Below, piece after piece: positions 50,013 to 58,883 of a stretch of DNA of 64,000 nucleotides. The DNA lies in the NCBI GenBank assembly GCA_025963725.1, contig JAOQAE010000006.1, forward strand, positions 558,001 through 622,000, in the 5' to 3' direction. The notes beneath the pieces were generated by a model. That model saw nothing but the letters and a program-made list of their open reading frames with translations, did no database searches and was not told the origin of the DNA. Positions within the stretch are counted from its first letter, which is position 1. The number at the start of each line of letters is the position of its first letter. Source of the stretch: Bacteroidota bacterium (GTDB taxonomy: Bacteria > Bacteroidota > Bacteroidia > 2-12-FULL-35-15). The translations under genes and the position numbers were made by a program.

Positions 50013-52673
50013 CTATTGTTTTATAAATCGCTGAGCATGCACATTTTTTCCGTCGCTTACTTTCACAATGTACAGTCCCGGTGCAAGGCCCGAAATGCTT
50101 ACCGCCTGCTTCATCTGGCCCGCTTTTATTCTCTGCAGCAATTGTCCCTGCACATCATAAATTTCAATCAGCACGTTTCCGCTTGCCGGGCTGTATTCAA
50201 CAAAGAGCTGCTCTCCTGCAGGGTTCGGATAGATCAGCAGGCCGGTTTCAACAGGCTTCGGATCACTGATCCCTGTCGGTAAAACCGGATCGCAGGAAGG
50301 GAAATTATCGTTTGCATACCATTGAGTGATCTTCTGCACATCATACTGGTTCCTGTTGAACAGGTTATTGAAGCTGTAAACGGGGCTGTTATCACGGGTG
50401 AACACCGTAGCGAAATCAAAGCTCACATGCTCTGCCGGATTGAGGTTAAAAGGGCCGCAGCTCATTACGATCCGCCTGTCCACAAAAGGATTGTTCTCGC
50501 TTACTTCCGACCAGCCTGCAGGGCCGGGAACTCCGTCAAACATAAAGCTGGTGGGCGTACCGGCGCCTGTTCCGTTGCCGCCATACACCACTGGCGTACC
50601 ATTCCGCCACTTGCTTTGCATGTAATTATAGAATTCCGCTGCGCTGACCGGGTTCCCATTGACCGGATTGTTGTCGTTATTATAATTCAGCACACCGGTC
50701 ATCAGGTTTTTTTCGCCGGCTTCATCAATAGCTCCATCGTTATCGTTATCAACACCGTCGGCGGAAGGCGCCAGCGGCCCGTTCAGGATCACATTGCTGA
50801 TCATCGGCGGATTGGTACCGTATCCGAGCACTCCGCCCAATCCTTCATCATCATTATCGCCGTTGTACTGGAATGAATAATTACCGGAGGGGCTGCAGCC
50901 AACGTAATCATCGTTGTATCCGCCGAGATCGCCATCCTGCCACAAGCTTAAATAAGTGTTATAATAGCTGAATGAGCTCCGGTTGAAGATCTCGTAATTA
51001 TAGAACGTTGTATAGTTCAATGCCTTCAGGCTGTCGGAAATGCTGTCGCAATTGTATGCATAAGCCGATGCATGCACTTCGATCCCGAAGCGCTGCCCGC
51101 CGGTTTCGGTATGAACATTCAGATTATCATTAAAGATCCAATAGCACATCTGGTCGCCTTTGATCTTCGGGTAATCACCATCAATCATCGGGTTGTACAT
51201 GCCATCACCGTTCACATCCACGAATGGCGCCATGTTGCGGGTATATGCACCGGCACCGTGCGCAGGCCAGTTTACAATGTTATAGGCAGGGATGTACGTG
51301 CCCGCGGTTACCGAGCCGTTTGCAAACATCGCCCTGAACTCATCTATTTCCCAGCGGTCGAGCTTCCACACCTTATCATACGCTGCCGAAGTTGCAGAGT
51401 CGGTTACTGCAGTAAGCGTATCCAATGGGCCCGGCCAATAATCGTTTCCTGTCTGGCGGTAGGTCATTGCCGCCTGGTGCAGAGCGTTCCCTGCATCCAG
51501 TCCGCCGATCCAGAGCGAGGAAGCGAAGATCGCTCTCCGTCCTGAATTCTTCGGAACTTCGTATGCCGATTGGTTCAGGTCCCAGTGCATGTCGCCGCGG
51601 TTAAGGATCCCGGCCCTTACCTGGTTCACATCAAGCATCTCGATCGTTTTCTGAACAGTTACAGTGCCTGTGTATAAAGCGTAATCAAAAGAAGTGATGC
51701 AATTGGAAGTGCTTACGCCGGAGCTCCTGATGTACCATACCTTGCCCGAGGATGCATCAAACACATGGAAATCGGAAGCAAAATATCCGGCAGGAAATTC
51801 ATAAAAATAGATCTGCGTACCAACGATCTCGTAAAAGCCATTCATTGCAGGAACGCCCTTGGCACCGGCGAACAAAACACCTCCCTGCGGCCCTTTAGAC
51901 AATGACCTTACATTCAATGGCAAGCTCATATCCGTGCCCATGCTCAGTGAGCTCAGGGAAATAAATTCAGTTCCCTGCATTTTAAAAAGCCCAATGCTTG
52001 TCCCGATCCATTTTGTGCCGGACCCTTCAAAGTAAAATGCATTAACCTGCGCGCTTACAAAATTGGAATTATTGCCATCGTAAGAGATCCAGCCGCCGGC
52101 TGCAAGCTTTACGGATAGGCCGGATTGAGTGCCTACCCACAGGTCGCCGGTAATATCGAGAGCAAGCGCGGTCACGTTATTATTGATCAGTCCGGAAGAA
52201 GTGTTATAGACCGTCCAGGTGCTGCCGTCAAACTTCGCAAGCCCGTTCCTTGTTCCGATCCATATAGTTGTACCTTCGGCAAGAATGCAGTTGGCTGTAT
52301 CGGCAGGCAACCCTGAATTTGAAACATTGAACGTTGTCCATGTGCTGCCATCAAATTTCGACACGCCCGCCCGCGTGGCAAACCATGTCGTATTGGACGC
52401 GTCAAAGGCAATGTCGTTCACCACATTGCTTGCGATGCCCGAAGTGCTGGTATTGTAAACCGACCATGCGGCTCCGTCAAATTTAAAAACACCTTTGGCG
52501 GAAGTGGCGCTTCCCGTGGTACCGATCCATTTATTGCCCGAAAGGTCGGACCGCAAGGAAGTGCGGATGTTCGATCCTGTGATCGTATTGGGAAATATAC
52601 TGAAGGCCTGGGCGAATAAGCCGGAAACCAACAGCATGAAAAAGCCTGTGATCAATGAGTATCTTGTTTTCAT
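50013..52673 (-). CDS. T9SS-secreted protein with sensor-type propeller repeats
   Basis: The ATG at 52673 gives a signal peptide (MKTRYSLITGFFMLLVSGLF); the open frame runs 19 codons further up without a leader. The 886-residue protein opens with Reg_prop-type repeats (residues about 30-300: DGSTWTVYNTSSGLINNNVT, GDLWVGTQSGLS), otherwise found in sensor kinases. A central domain resembles secreted proteins with GGLDAGNALHQAAMTYRQTG and FVDVNGDGMYNPMIDGDYP, and an acidic loop GVDNDNDGAIDEAGE looks calcium-binding. The C terminus is a type A sorting domain (LIYPNPAGEQLFVEY, PGLYIVKVSDGK). The kinase and membrane parts are absent; the propeller is used extracellularly. Confidence 0.88.
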   Translation of the reverse strand: MKTRYSLITGFFMLLVSGLFAQAFSIFPNTITGSNIRTSLRSDLSGNKWIGTTGSATSAKGVFKFDGAAWSVYNTSTSGIASNVVNDIAFDASNTTWFATRAGVSKFDGSTWTTFNVSNSGLPADTANCILAEGTTIWIGTRNGLAKFDGSTWTVYNTSSGLINNNVTALALDITGDLWVGTQSGLSVKLAAGGWISYDGNNSNFVSAQVNAFYFEGSGTKWIGTSIGLFKMQGTEFISLSSLSMGTDMSLPLNVRSLSKGPQGGVLFAGAKGVPAMNGFYEIVGTQIYFYEFPAGYFASDFHVFDASSGKVWYIRSSGVSTSNCITSFDYALYTGTVTVQKTIEMLDVNQVRAGILNRGDMHWDLNQSAYEVPKNSGRRAIFASSLWIGGLDAGNALHQAAMTYRQTGNDYWPGPLDTLTAVTDSATSAAYDKVWKLDRWEIDEFRAMFANGSVTAGTYIPAYNIVNWPAHGAGAYTRNMAPFVDVNGDGMYNPMIDGDYPKIKGDQMCYWIFNDNLNVHTETGGQRFGIEVHASAYAYNCDSISDSLKALNYTTFYNYEIFNRSSFSYYNTYLSLWQDGDLGGYNDDYVGCSPSGNYSFQYNGDNDDEGLGGVLGYGTNPPMISNVILNGPLAPSADGVDNDNDGAIDEAGEKNLMTGVLNYNNDNNPVNGNPVSAAEFYNYMQSKWRNGTPVVYGGNGTGAGTPTSFMFDGVPGPAGWSEVSENNPFVDRRIVMSCGPFNLNPAEHVSFDFATVFTRDNSPVYSFNNLFNRNQYDVQKITQWYANDNFPSCDPVLPTGISDPKPVETGLLIYPNPAGEQLFVEYSPASGNVLIEIYDVQGQLLQRIKAGQMKQAVSISGLAPGLYIVKVSDGKNVHAQRFIKQ

Positions 52674-52795
52674 AGCATTTAGAGATTGGTGAATATCATG
52701 CAATCTACGCCCGGTTATATCAGAAGTCAACGTGTATTATCCTAATGGCCGCGGATTTCTTCCGGGTGACGGTTTATAAGTTTAAGCGGCAAGCA

Positions 52796-55753
52796 CTATT
52801 GTTTGATTATTTTTTTTGTGAACGCTGCCGTATTCCCATTCAGCTTCAGGATATAAATTCCATTTGGCTGCGCAGAAAGATCAACTGCTGTTTCGTTGCG
52901 CTGTATTTTTTCTTTCCATACTATTTCACCGAGCAGGTTATACACTTCTATCTGCAAGCCCTTAACTGTGGCACCTTCAGTCATCCTTACAGTAAACTGC
53001 CCGTTGTTGGGATTCGGATAAACAGCCGCGGAGATCTCATCTGCCATTTCATTTACTGACACGGTATTGATCAGCTCGTTTGTTGTGGTGTTTGTTACAA
53101 CAGCCTCGTTATAATCAAAATAAATATAGGCTGTGTTCTCTATCTGTGTGCCTATTGGTAAATATGGCAGCGGCTTGATCCTGTACTGGATGTATCCCTG
53201 GGAGCCTGCGAGGTCGCTTGTGCTGTCGGGAAGCATGATGTTTGCAAAACGTACCGTAAGGATCCTTCCATTGAGTGATACCGTATTGGTGTGGCTGTAA
53301 TTGAGCACTTCAAATGTGGAAAGGTCAAGGTTGCTGTCGAGCGTATCCGCAAGGCGAATGTTCATGGCAGGCGCGGTTCCCGTATTCTGAAAATGGATCG
53401 TATAGGTAAGCCAGTCTTTGTACTTCGGTGAAATATCGCCGGGATACACTTCCTTCAGGTTCGGATCATGCGAGTTCACCACCTGGTAGCAGAACTGGTT
53501 CACGTTGTTGCTCGAATCATTATCCCCTCCCACAGGAGTCACCACCACATGCACGCAAACATTGCTGCCGGCGGCCGCAGTAGTATCGGTTGTAAATAAC
53601 AGGCCGAAAGCCTGGTTATTATTCACTGTTCCGAAATCAGCAATGGAATAGATATAATCATGCCCCGATACGGAAGGAAGCATTGCACCGGCCGTAATTC
53701 CATTATAGGTAACCGGGCCGTCTACGGTGATCTTTACCTGTCCGCCCGTGCCCGCAGCGCAATGCATATTGTACCACTGGCTCATGTCGCCGGCGATCAC
53801 TTTCAGCTGGTGCTGCTGTCCCGGGAATACCCAGCCTGTAGGCACAACGGAGCGAACGCCAATATCAAAGCCCGGCTTGCAGCCGAAATCAAAATTCACA
53901 TTTGAAACAAGAGGCGCTGCCGCTGTGATCGTCACCGTTGAATCAATTCCCGGTGAAGGGCACTGGGGAATGAAGGGAACATTTGCAGTGTCTACAACAA
54001 CTGTATAGGTTGCGGCGGCTTCCGAGAAATTATACACGCCATTGGAAGCCGTGTAGGTTTGACCGATCAGAACACCCGTTGAATTAAACAGCTTAACAGG
54101 AATATTGATGAAGTTGAAATCGGCCGAGTCTTTCGCACAATCGGAATTGTTATCAAGATATGTGAAGCCGAGGATTCCCTGTGCGCCGTCGCAACCGTTC
54201 GGGTTGTTGAGGAAATCGCCATCGATGCACAAGGGATAACCGAGTGTCACAGAATCCATTGTTGGAATGTAATTCGGCAGGCAGGTAAAAGGATTTCCGC
54301 CGATGCTGATAGCTGAAATAGTATTTGAAAAAACAGCGAAACAATTAATGAGGTTCGCGTTGCAGTCGAGCGTTGTTAATGAAGCGGGTAGTGCAGGAAG
54401 CGCAGCAATCTGGTTATTGGAGCATTGCAGCGTGCTAAGCGAGGCCGGTAAAACAGGCAATGCCGGCAGTTGGTTTAAACCGCAGCGCAAAGAAGACAAA
54501 GATGCAGGTAAAACAGGAAGCACAGTAAGGATGTTGTTGCTGCAGTCCAGCGAGAATAAGGATGAGGGCAATGCCGGGATGCTATCGAGGCCATCACCCA
54601 TACAATTCAGGTACAGAAGCCCCGCATTCAGCACGGGCAGGTCAACCAGGGAGTTCATTCCACAGTCAAGGTCTGTTAATGTAGACGGCAGCACCGGCAG
54701 GTTCGACAGCAGGTTGGAACGGCAAAGAAGTGTTTGAAGCCCGGTGGTAAGCGCAGGGAGAATGCTGATCTGGTTTTGCGAGCAATTCACGTATGCAAGC
54801 GATGCAGGCATTGCAGGAAGCGTGCTCAGCAGGTTGGAGCTGCAATCGAGATACTGCAATAAACCCGGCAATGCAGGAAGCACAGGAAGCTGGTTGTTGT
54901 AGCATTTTAATGTTAACAGTGAAGCAGGCAGGGCCGGCAGTACTGTCATCAGGTTGCCTCCCGCAACAATCACCGCCAGGGCAGGCGGCAGGGCCGGCAA
55001 GGTAGTAAGCTGGTTATAATAGCAGTGAAGCTCGATAAGCGAGGCCGGCAATGCAGGAAGAGCGCTGAGCATGTTTGTATTACAGTCGATAAGGGTGAGC
55101 GTGGCAGGCAACGCAGGAAGCGTCGTGAGCTGGTTAGCGGAGCAATTCAGCGTTAGCAATGAATCGGGCAAGGCCGGAAGCAGCGTCAATAAATTGCCGG
55201 AGCAATTGAGGTCGACTATCGAATCGGGCAGTGTTGGAAGCGCTGTTAAGGAATTGTATGAGCAGTTGAAGGTATTGAGCGTTGAAGGGAGCGCAGGCAG
55301 TGCTGTCAAACGATTGCTGCTGCAGCTGAAGGAAACAAGCGAAGCCGGAAGCGGCGGAAGCGAATCGAGAGAATTCCCCGAACAATCAAGTGCGGTTAAA
55401 TGCGCCGGGAATGCAGGAATGCTGTCGAGCCGGTTGTTCGAACAGTTCAGTGTTTGAAGGGAATCGGGAAAGGCCGGAATGTATGTTAACAGGTTACCGG
55501 AGCAGTTCAGGTCTTTCAGCGAGCTGAAATACTGGATGCCTGTAAGGTCCTGGATGGAATCGTAGCCGATGTAAACAGCGAACCGGCTTTTTATATCGAG
55601 ACTGCTGGTATCCATTTGGTTCCCCGACATGGCGGAAGGAATGTTTGTATTCAGCCATGCCGCGAAATGCGGATCAGGAATGGTTACAGTTTGTGCCCGG
55701 GAGCAGAATGCCATGGTGATAAGGCTGCAGAATAAAATAATTTTTGCTTTCAT
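52796..55753 (-). CDS. T9SS-secreted giant with twenty 20-residue leucine-rich repeats
   Basis: The 985-residue protein has a signal peptide (MKAKIILFCSLITMAFCSRA) and a short capping region. Residues 89-488 hold twenty tandem repeats of exactly 20 residues with consensus LxxLPxLPxxLxxLxCxxNx, the YopM/IpaH bacterial LRR class. An SdrD-B-like domain (about 520-620; DNNSDCAKDSADFNFINIP), a beta domain with PGQQHQLKVIAGDMSQWYN, and a DUF11-type region with DPNLKEVYPGDISPKYKDWL and NTAYIYFDYNEAVVTNTTT follow. A type A sorting domain ends it (AVYPNPNNGQFTVRM, NGIYILKLNGN). It probably acts outside the cell as a binding or adhesion protein. Confidence 0.9.
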   Translation of the reverse strand: MKAKIILFCSLITMAFCSRAQTVTIPDPHFAAWLNTNIPSAMSGNQMDTSSLDIKSRFAVYIGYDSIQDLTGIQYFSSLKDLNCSGNLLTYIPAFPDSLQTLNCSNNRLDSIPAFPAHLTALDCSGNSLDSLPPLPASLVSFSCSSNRLTALPALPSTLNTFNCSYNSLTALPTLPDSIVDLNCSGNLLTLLPALPDSLLTLNCSANQLTTLPALPATLTLIDCNTNMLSALPALPASLIELHCYYNQLTTLPALPPALAVIVAGGNLMTVLPALPASLLTLKCYNNQLPVLPALPGLLQYLDCSSNLLSTLPAMPASLAYVNCSQNQISILPALTTGLQTLLCRSNLLSNLPVLPSTLTDLDCGMNSLVDLPVLNAGLLYLNCMGDGLDSIPALPSSLFSLDCSNNILTVLPVLPASLSSLRCGLNQLPALPVLPASLSTLQCSNNQIAALPALPASLTTLDCNANLINCFAVFSNTISAISIGGNPFTCLPNYIPTMDSVTLGYPLCIDGDFLNNPNGCDGAQGILGFTYLDNNSDCAKDSADFNFINIPVKLFNSTGVLIGQTYTASNGVYNFSEAAATYTVVVDTANVPFIPQCPSPGIDSTVTITAAAPLVSNVNFDFGCKPGFDIGVRSVVPTGWVFPGQQHQLKVIAGDMSQWYNMHCAAGTGGQVKITVDGPVTYNGITAGAMLPSVSGHDYIYSIADFGTVNNNQAFGLLFTTDTTAAAGSNVCVHVVVTPVGGDNDSSNNVNQFCYQVVNSHDPNLKEVYPGDISPKYKDWLTYTIHFQNTGTAPAMNIRLADTLDSNLDLSTFEVLNYSHTNTVSLNGRILTVRFANIMLPDSTSDLAGSQGYIQYRIKPLPYLPIGTQIENTAYIYFDYNEAVVTNTTTNELINTVSVNEMADEISAAVYPNPNNGQFTVRMTEGATVKGLQIEVYNLLGEIVWKEKIQRNETAVDLSAQPNGIYILKLNGNTAAFTKKIIKQ
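54290..55489 (-). repeat. Twenty tandem 60-bp units inside the leucine-rich-repeat gene
   Basis: The DNA repeats with a 60-bp period, matching residues 89-488. Neighbouring units share long stretches (around the GGCAATGCAGGAAG word), while end units have diverged, as expected of expansion by unequal crossing-over. All units stay in frame. Confidence 0.85.
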
Positions 55754-56270
55754 ATTTGTTTCTTTTTAAAGAACGGGGACGCATTTCCGATCTCTGCCTC
55801 AGTCACCTGCCGGATTACAACATCCCCATGTTTAGCCTCCGGCAGGTGTACTTTAGCATTTATCGCAACAAATGTATCTTACCCGACCAGAGTATTTTAT
55901 TCAAATTTAGTGAAAACTATACATGTCAGAGCATCTTTTCGTAGGGCTAAACACTCTAAAACCATTACCGTTACTCACTTTTCGGTATCTTTTAACACAC
56001 ATCTCAAGCAGTTTGACAAAGCACTGCCAAAATATACATGTCTGATCCGGATTCCCGCGCTGAAAGTAATTGCAAGGCCGGGGGCAACGAATAAATATTA
56101 TGAGTATCTTTAGTTCATCAGCAGCTGAACAACATCGCCTGAAAGCATGTGTTTCAAGGGCTATACACAGGCAGGCTGATCTTAACAAAGAACTATTTCA
56201 AAAATTGCGGCACGGAAACGAACGGTATTTAAAAAAATCGTCCCCAGAACATTTTCGTTAAAAAATATAC
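55754..56270. other. Gap with three copies of TATACATGTC
   Basis: No gene is confidently seen over 517 nt. The decamer TATACATGTC occurs at 55918, 56033 and 56266; the third copy holds the start codon of the helical-repeat gene. Frames opening at each ATG are short (40 and 18 codons for the first two). A 53-codon frame at 56100-56261 (MSIFSSSAAEQHRLKACVSR) ends 9 nt before the next gene and is only a weak candidate. Confidence 0.55.
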
Positions 56271-57818
56271 ATGTCTAACAAAGTATCCGAACAGCTTCAC
56301 CGGCTGATCAAATCGCTCAGCAAATCCGAAAAAAGGTATTTCAGCCTTTATGCCTCGCGCCATACGCTTGGCGATAAAAACAATTACCTGAAGCTGTTCG
56401 AGGCCATCGACAAGCAAACCGATTACAACGAGGAAGCGATCATCCACCAGTTCCGCAAGGAAGCATTCGTTAAAAAATTCTCCATTGCCAAGGCCCGCCT
56501 GTACGATACGATCCTCGACAGCCTCGATGCATTCCACGCCAACAGCTCTATTGATGCACAGCTGAAGAAAGACCTGCACTGCGCGGAGATCCTTTACAAA
56601 AAAACGCTGTATGACCAGTGCGCCAAGCTATTGCTGAGCGCAAAACGAACGGCCACCCGCTTCGAGCGCCATTCCTCGCTGCTGGAGATCAGCCTCTGGG
56701 AAAAGCGCTTGATCGAAACGGAAAATTATGCCGGAAAAACGGATGAGGATATTGTCACCATTCTCGAAGAAGACAACCATACCAGCGAGAAGATCCGGAA
56801 CTTTAACGAATACTGGAACATCAAAAGCCGCTTCTTCATGATCCTCAACAAGCAGGGCAAGGTGCGGAATGATGCGGAGCTGGCAAGCTTCAAGAAGATC
56901 ATCGATAATACCTTACTGAAGGGAGAGGATAAAGCCTTGTCCACCGAAACAAAATATTTATTCTACCATATTTACAGCGCCTATTATTTCGGCATTGGGG
57001 ATTACGAAAAGAGCTACCAGGACCTTGTTAAAAATGTTGCGCTTATCGAAAGCAAGCCGGACATCTTCCGGGAGGAGCCGAATATTTATTTTTCCGTGCT
57101 CACCAATACCATTTACATTGGCAGCCAGCTGAAAAAATTCGATGATGTATTCGCCAACCTCAAAAAGCTGCGCGCCACGTGGCAGGAGCTGGAGAATGGA
57201 AAGAATGAAGACCTCGAAGTGAAGCTCTTCTCCACGGCCATGAGCATCGAGCTCAGCATTTACTGCCTCACCGGGGAGTTTGAAAAGGCCATCGAGCTGG
57301 CACCGAAGATCGAAGCGAAGCTGAACCAGTATCCCGGCAAGTTCACCAAGCTGCGCATCGCCTCCTTCTGCCTCAACATTGCCACGGCTTATTTCGGCGT
57401 CGAGAAATATTCCGCTGCATTAAAGTGGACGAACAAGCTGCTGAACGATGTATCCATCGAGGAAAGCCGCGACCTGCACTGCTACGCGCAGATCCTCAAC
57501 CTCATCATTCACATCGAGCTGAAGCACGATGATTTTATTCCTCATGCATTCAAATCAACGCACCGCTATCTGAGCTCACGCAACAGGGTATATAAATTTG
57601 AGAATGTGTTCCTCGATTTCGTAGGCAAGATCCTTAAGACAAAGAACCGCGAGGAGCAGGTAAAATTTTACAAGCAGCTGCGAACCGAGCTGGTAGAGCT
57701 GGAGAAAGACCCATTTGAAAAAGTGGTGTTTGAAAATTTCGATTTTGTTTCCTGGGTGGAAAGCAAGATCAGGCGGGTGCCGTTCAGGGAAATTGTGGAA
57801 GCGAAGATTGTTAATTAG
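56271..57818 (+). CDS. Helical-repeat (TPR-like) protein, paralogue of the 14159-15685 product
   Basis: The 515-residue product shares its whole plan with the protein at 14.2 kb: LHRLIKSLSKSEKRYFSLYA, NNYLKLFEAIDKQTDYNEEA and LYDTILDSLDAFHAN near the start, charged TPR-like helices, and a C-terminal DPFEKVVFENFDFVSWVESK block. It has no signal peptide or membrane segment. The two copies lie 41 kb apart on opposite strands, so they are an old duplication, not a tandem one. The function is unknown; conserved ends suggest binding to a partner. Confidence 0.85.
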   Translation: MSNKVSEQLHRLIKSLSKSEKRYFSLYASRHTLGDKNNYLKLFEAIDKQTDYNEEAIIHQFRKEAFVKKFSIAKARLYDTILDSLDAFHANSSIDAQLKKDLHCAEILYKKTLYDQCAKLLLSAKRTATRFERHSSLLEISLWEKRLIETENYAGKTDEDIVTILEEDNHTSEKIRNFNEYWNIKSRFFMILNKQGKVRNDAELASFKKIIDNTLLKGEDKALSTETKYLFYHIYSAYYFGIGDYEKSYQDLVKNVALIESKPDIFREEPNIYFSVLTNTIYIGSQLKKFDDVFANLKKLRATWQELENGKNEDLEVKLFSTAMSIELSIYCLTGEFEKAIELAPKIEAKLNQYPGKFTKLRIASFCLNIATAYFGVEKYSAALKWTNKLLNDVSIEESRDLHCYAQILNLIIHIELKHDDFIPHAFKSTHRYLSSRNRVYKFENVFLDFVGKILKTKNREEQVKFYKQLRTELVELEKDPFEKVVFENFDFVSWVESKIRRVPFREIVEAKIVN

Positions 57819-57871
57819 TTAGTAGTTGGGAGTTAGTAGTTCGGAGAGGGTATCCGTTGGGCACGATAGTG

Positions 57872-57904
57872 TTTGTCATCCTGAGCGATGCAGCCGAAGG
57901 ATTT
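57872..57904. repeat. Repeat word GTCATCCTGAGCGATGCAGCCGAAGGA family, one copy
   Basis: The word begins at 57876 and contains CCTGAGCG and GCCGAAGGA. It is the same family as the elements at 49119 and 60307 (the latter in the variant CCTGAGCGGAGTCGAAGGG). It lies between the convergent TPR-like gene and rlmF. Confidence 0.5.
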
Positions 57905-57922
57905 TTTTTCTTATCAGCAGCT

Positions 57923-58864
57923 TCACCAGTTTCGCTTCACACGCCATTCCTTCTGCTCATCCGCATTTAAGAACGTCCATGCCACCATCCTGCTTTTCTT
58001 TTGTCCCTGCGACATGCCGATGGTCCGCACCTCTGCAGCCTCCACTTTTTTCAATGTTTTATAAACGCCTGCCAGGTTATCCTTATTGGAAACAAGCGTA
58101 GTGAACCAGAGGCAGGAAGTGCGGATCTCCGCGCTTTCCAGGGCCATCCGGTAGATGAACGAAGCTTCGCCTCCCTCACACCAGAGCTCATTGTTCTTGC
58201 CTGCAAAGTTCCGGACCGGCTGCTCATTCTTTTTATCGCTGAGGTTCCGGATCTTTTTCAAGGCGCCTGCATCTGCCGACTCCGCAGAGAAATGAAAAGG
58301 AGGATTGCAGATGGAAACATCGAATACTTCCCCGGGAGCAATAACGCCGCGAAAAACAAGCATCGGATTTTTTTGCAGGCGCAGCTCAACCGCATCTTTT
58401 AAAGACGGATTCTGGTCCAGCGTTTTCCGTGCATAACGTAAGGCGAGCGGATCAATATCCGATCCTGTGAACTGCCAGCCGTATTCCTTATTGCCGATCA
58501 GCGGGTACACACAATTGGCTCCTGCGCCAACATCGAGCACGCGGATGCCATCGCGCGGAACAATGCCATTATTGGAAGAAGCAAGCAGATCGGCGATGTA
58601 GTGAATGTAATCGGCGCGGCCGGGAATAGCCGGACAGAGGTATCCTGGCGGAATATCCCAGCCATCGATCCCATAAAAATAGTTGAGAAGCGCCTTGTTG
58701 AGGGTCTTCACTGCCTGCGGATCGGCGAAATCAACCGAGAGGTTGTTATAGGCATTAAGGCCCACAAACCGTTCCAGCTCCGGGCAGGCTTTTACCAGCT
58801 GCCTGAAATCATAGGGAGCACGATGCTTATTACGCGGATGTAAATTATTTTTCTCTTCCAGCAA
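57923..58864 (-). CDS. rlmF: 23S rRNA (adenine-1618-N6)-methyltransferase RlmF
   Basis: The 313-residue protein matches RlmF: NNLHPRNKHRAPYDFRQLVK, the substrate region FYGIDGWDIPPGYLCPAIPG and RADYIHYIADLL, the SAM loop VLDVGAGANCVYPLIG, then GSDIDPLALRYARKTL and the catalytic NPPF in ICNPPFHFSAESA. It adds a methyl group to A1618 of the large-subunit rRNA. It probably shares an operon with the upstream aminopeptidase P gene (19 nt apart). Confidence 0.95.
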   Translation of the reverse strand: MLEEKNNLHPRNKHRAPYDFRQLVKACPELERFVGLNAYNNLSVDFADPQAVKTLNKALLNYFYGIDGWDIPPGYLCPAIPGRADYIHYIADLLASSNNGIVPRDGIRVLDVGAGANCVYPLIGNKEYGWQFTGSDIDPLALRYARKTLDQNPSLKDAVELRLQKNPMLVFRGVIAPGEVFDVSICNPPFHFSAESADAGALKKIRNLSDKKNEQPVRNFAGKNNELWCEGGEASFIYRMALESAEIRTSCLWFTTLVSNKDNLAGVYKTLKKVEAAEVRTIGMSQGQKKSRMVAWTFLNADEQKEWRVKRNW

Positions 58865-58883
58865 TTGTCAATTCTTAAACCGT

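Noticed and set aside
56100-56261. 53-codon frame just before the second helical-repeat gene
   Set aside because: It ends 9 nt before that gene and has a good length, but no supporting family or promoter is found; noted in the gap entry only.
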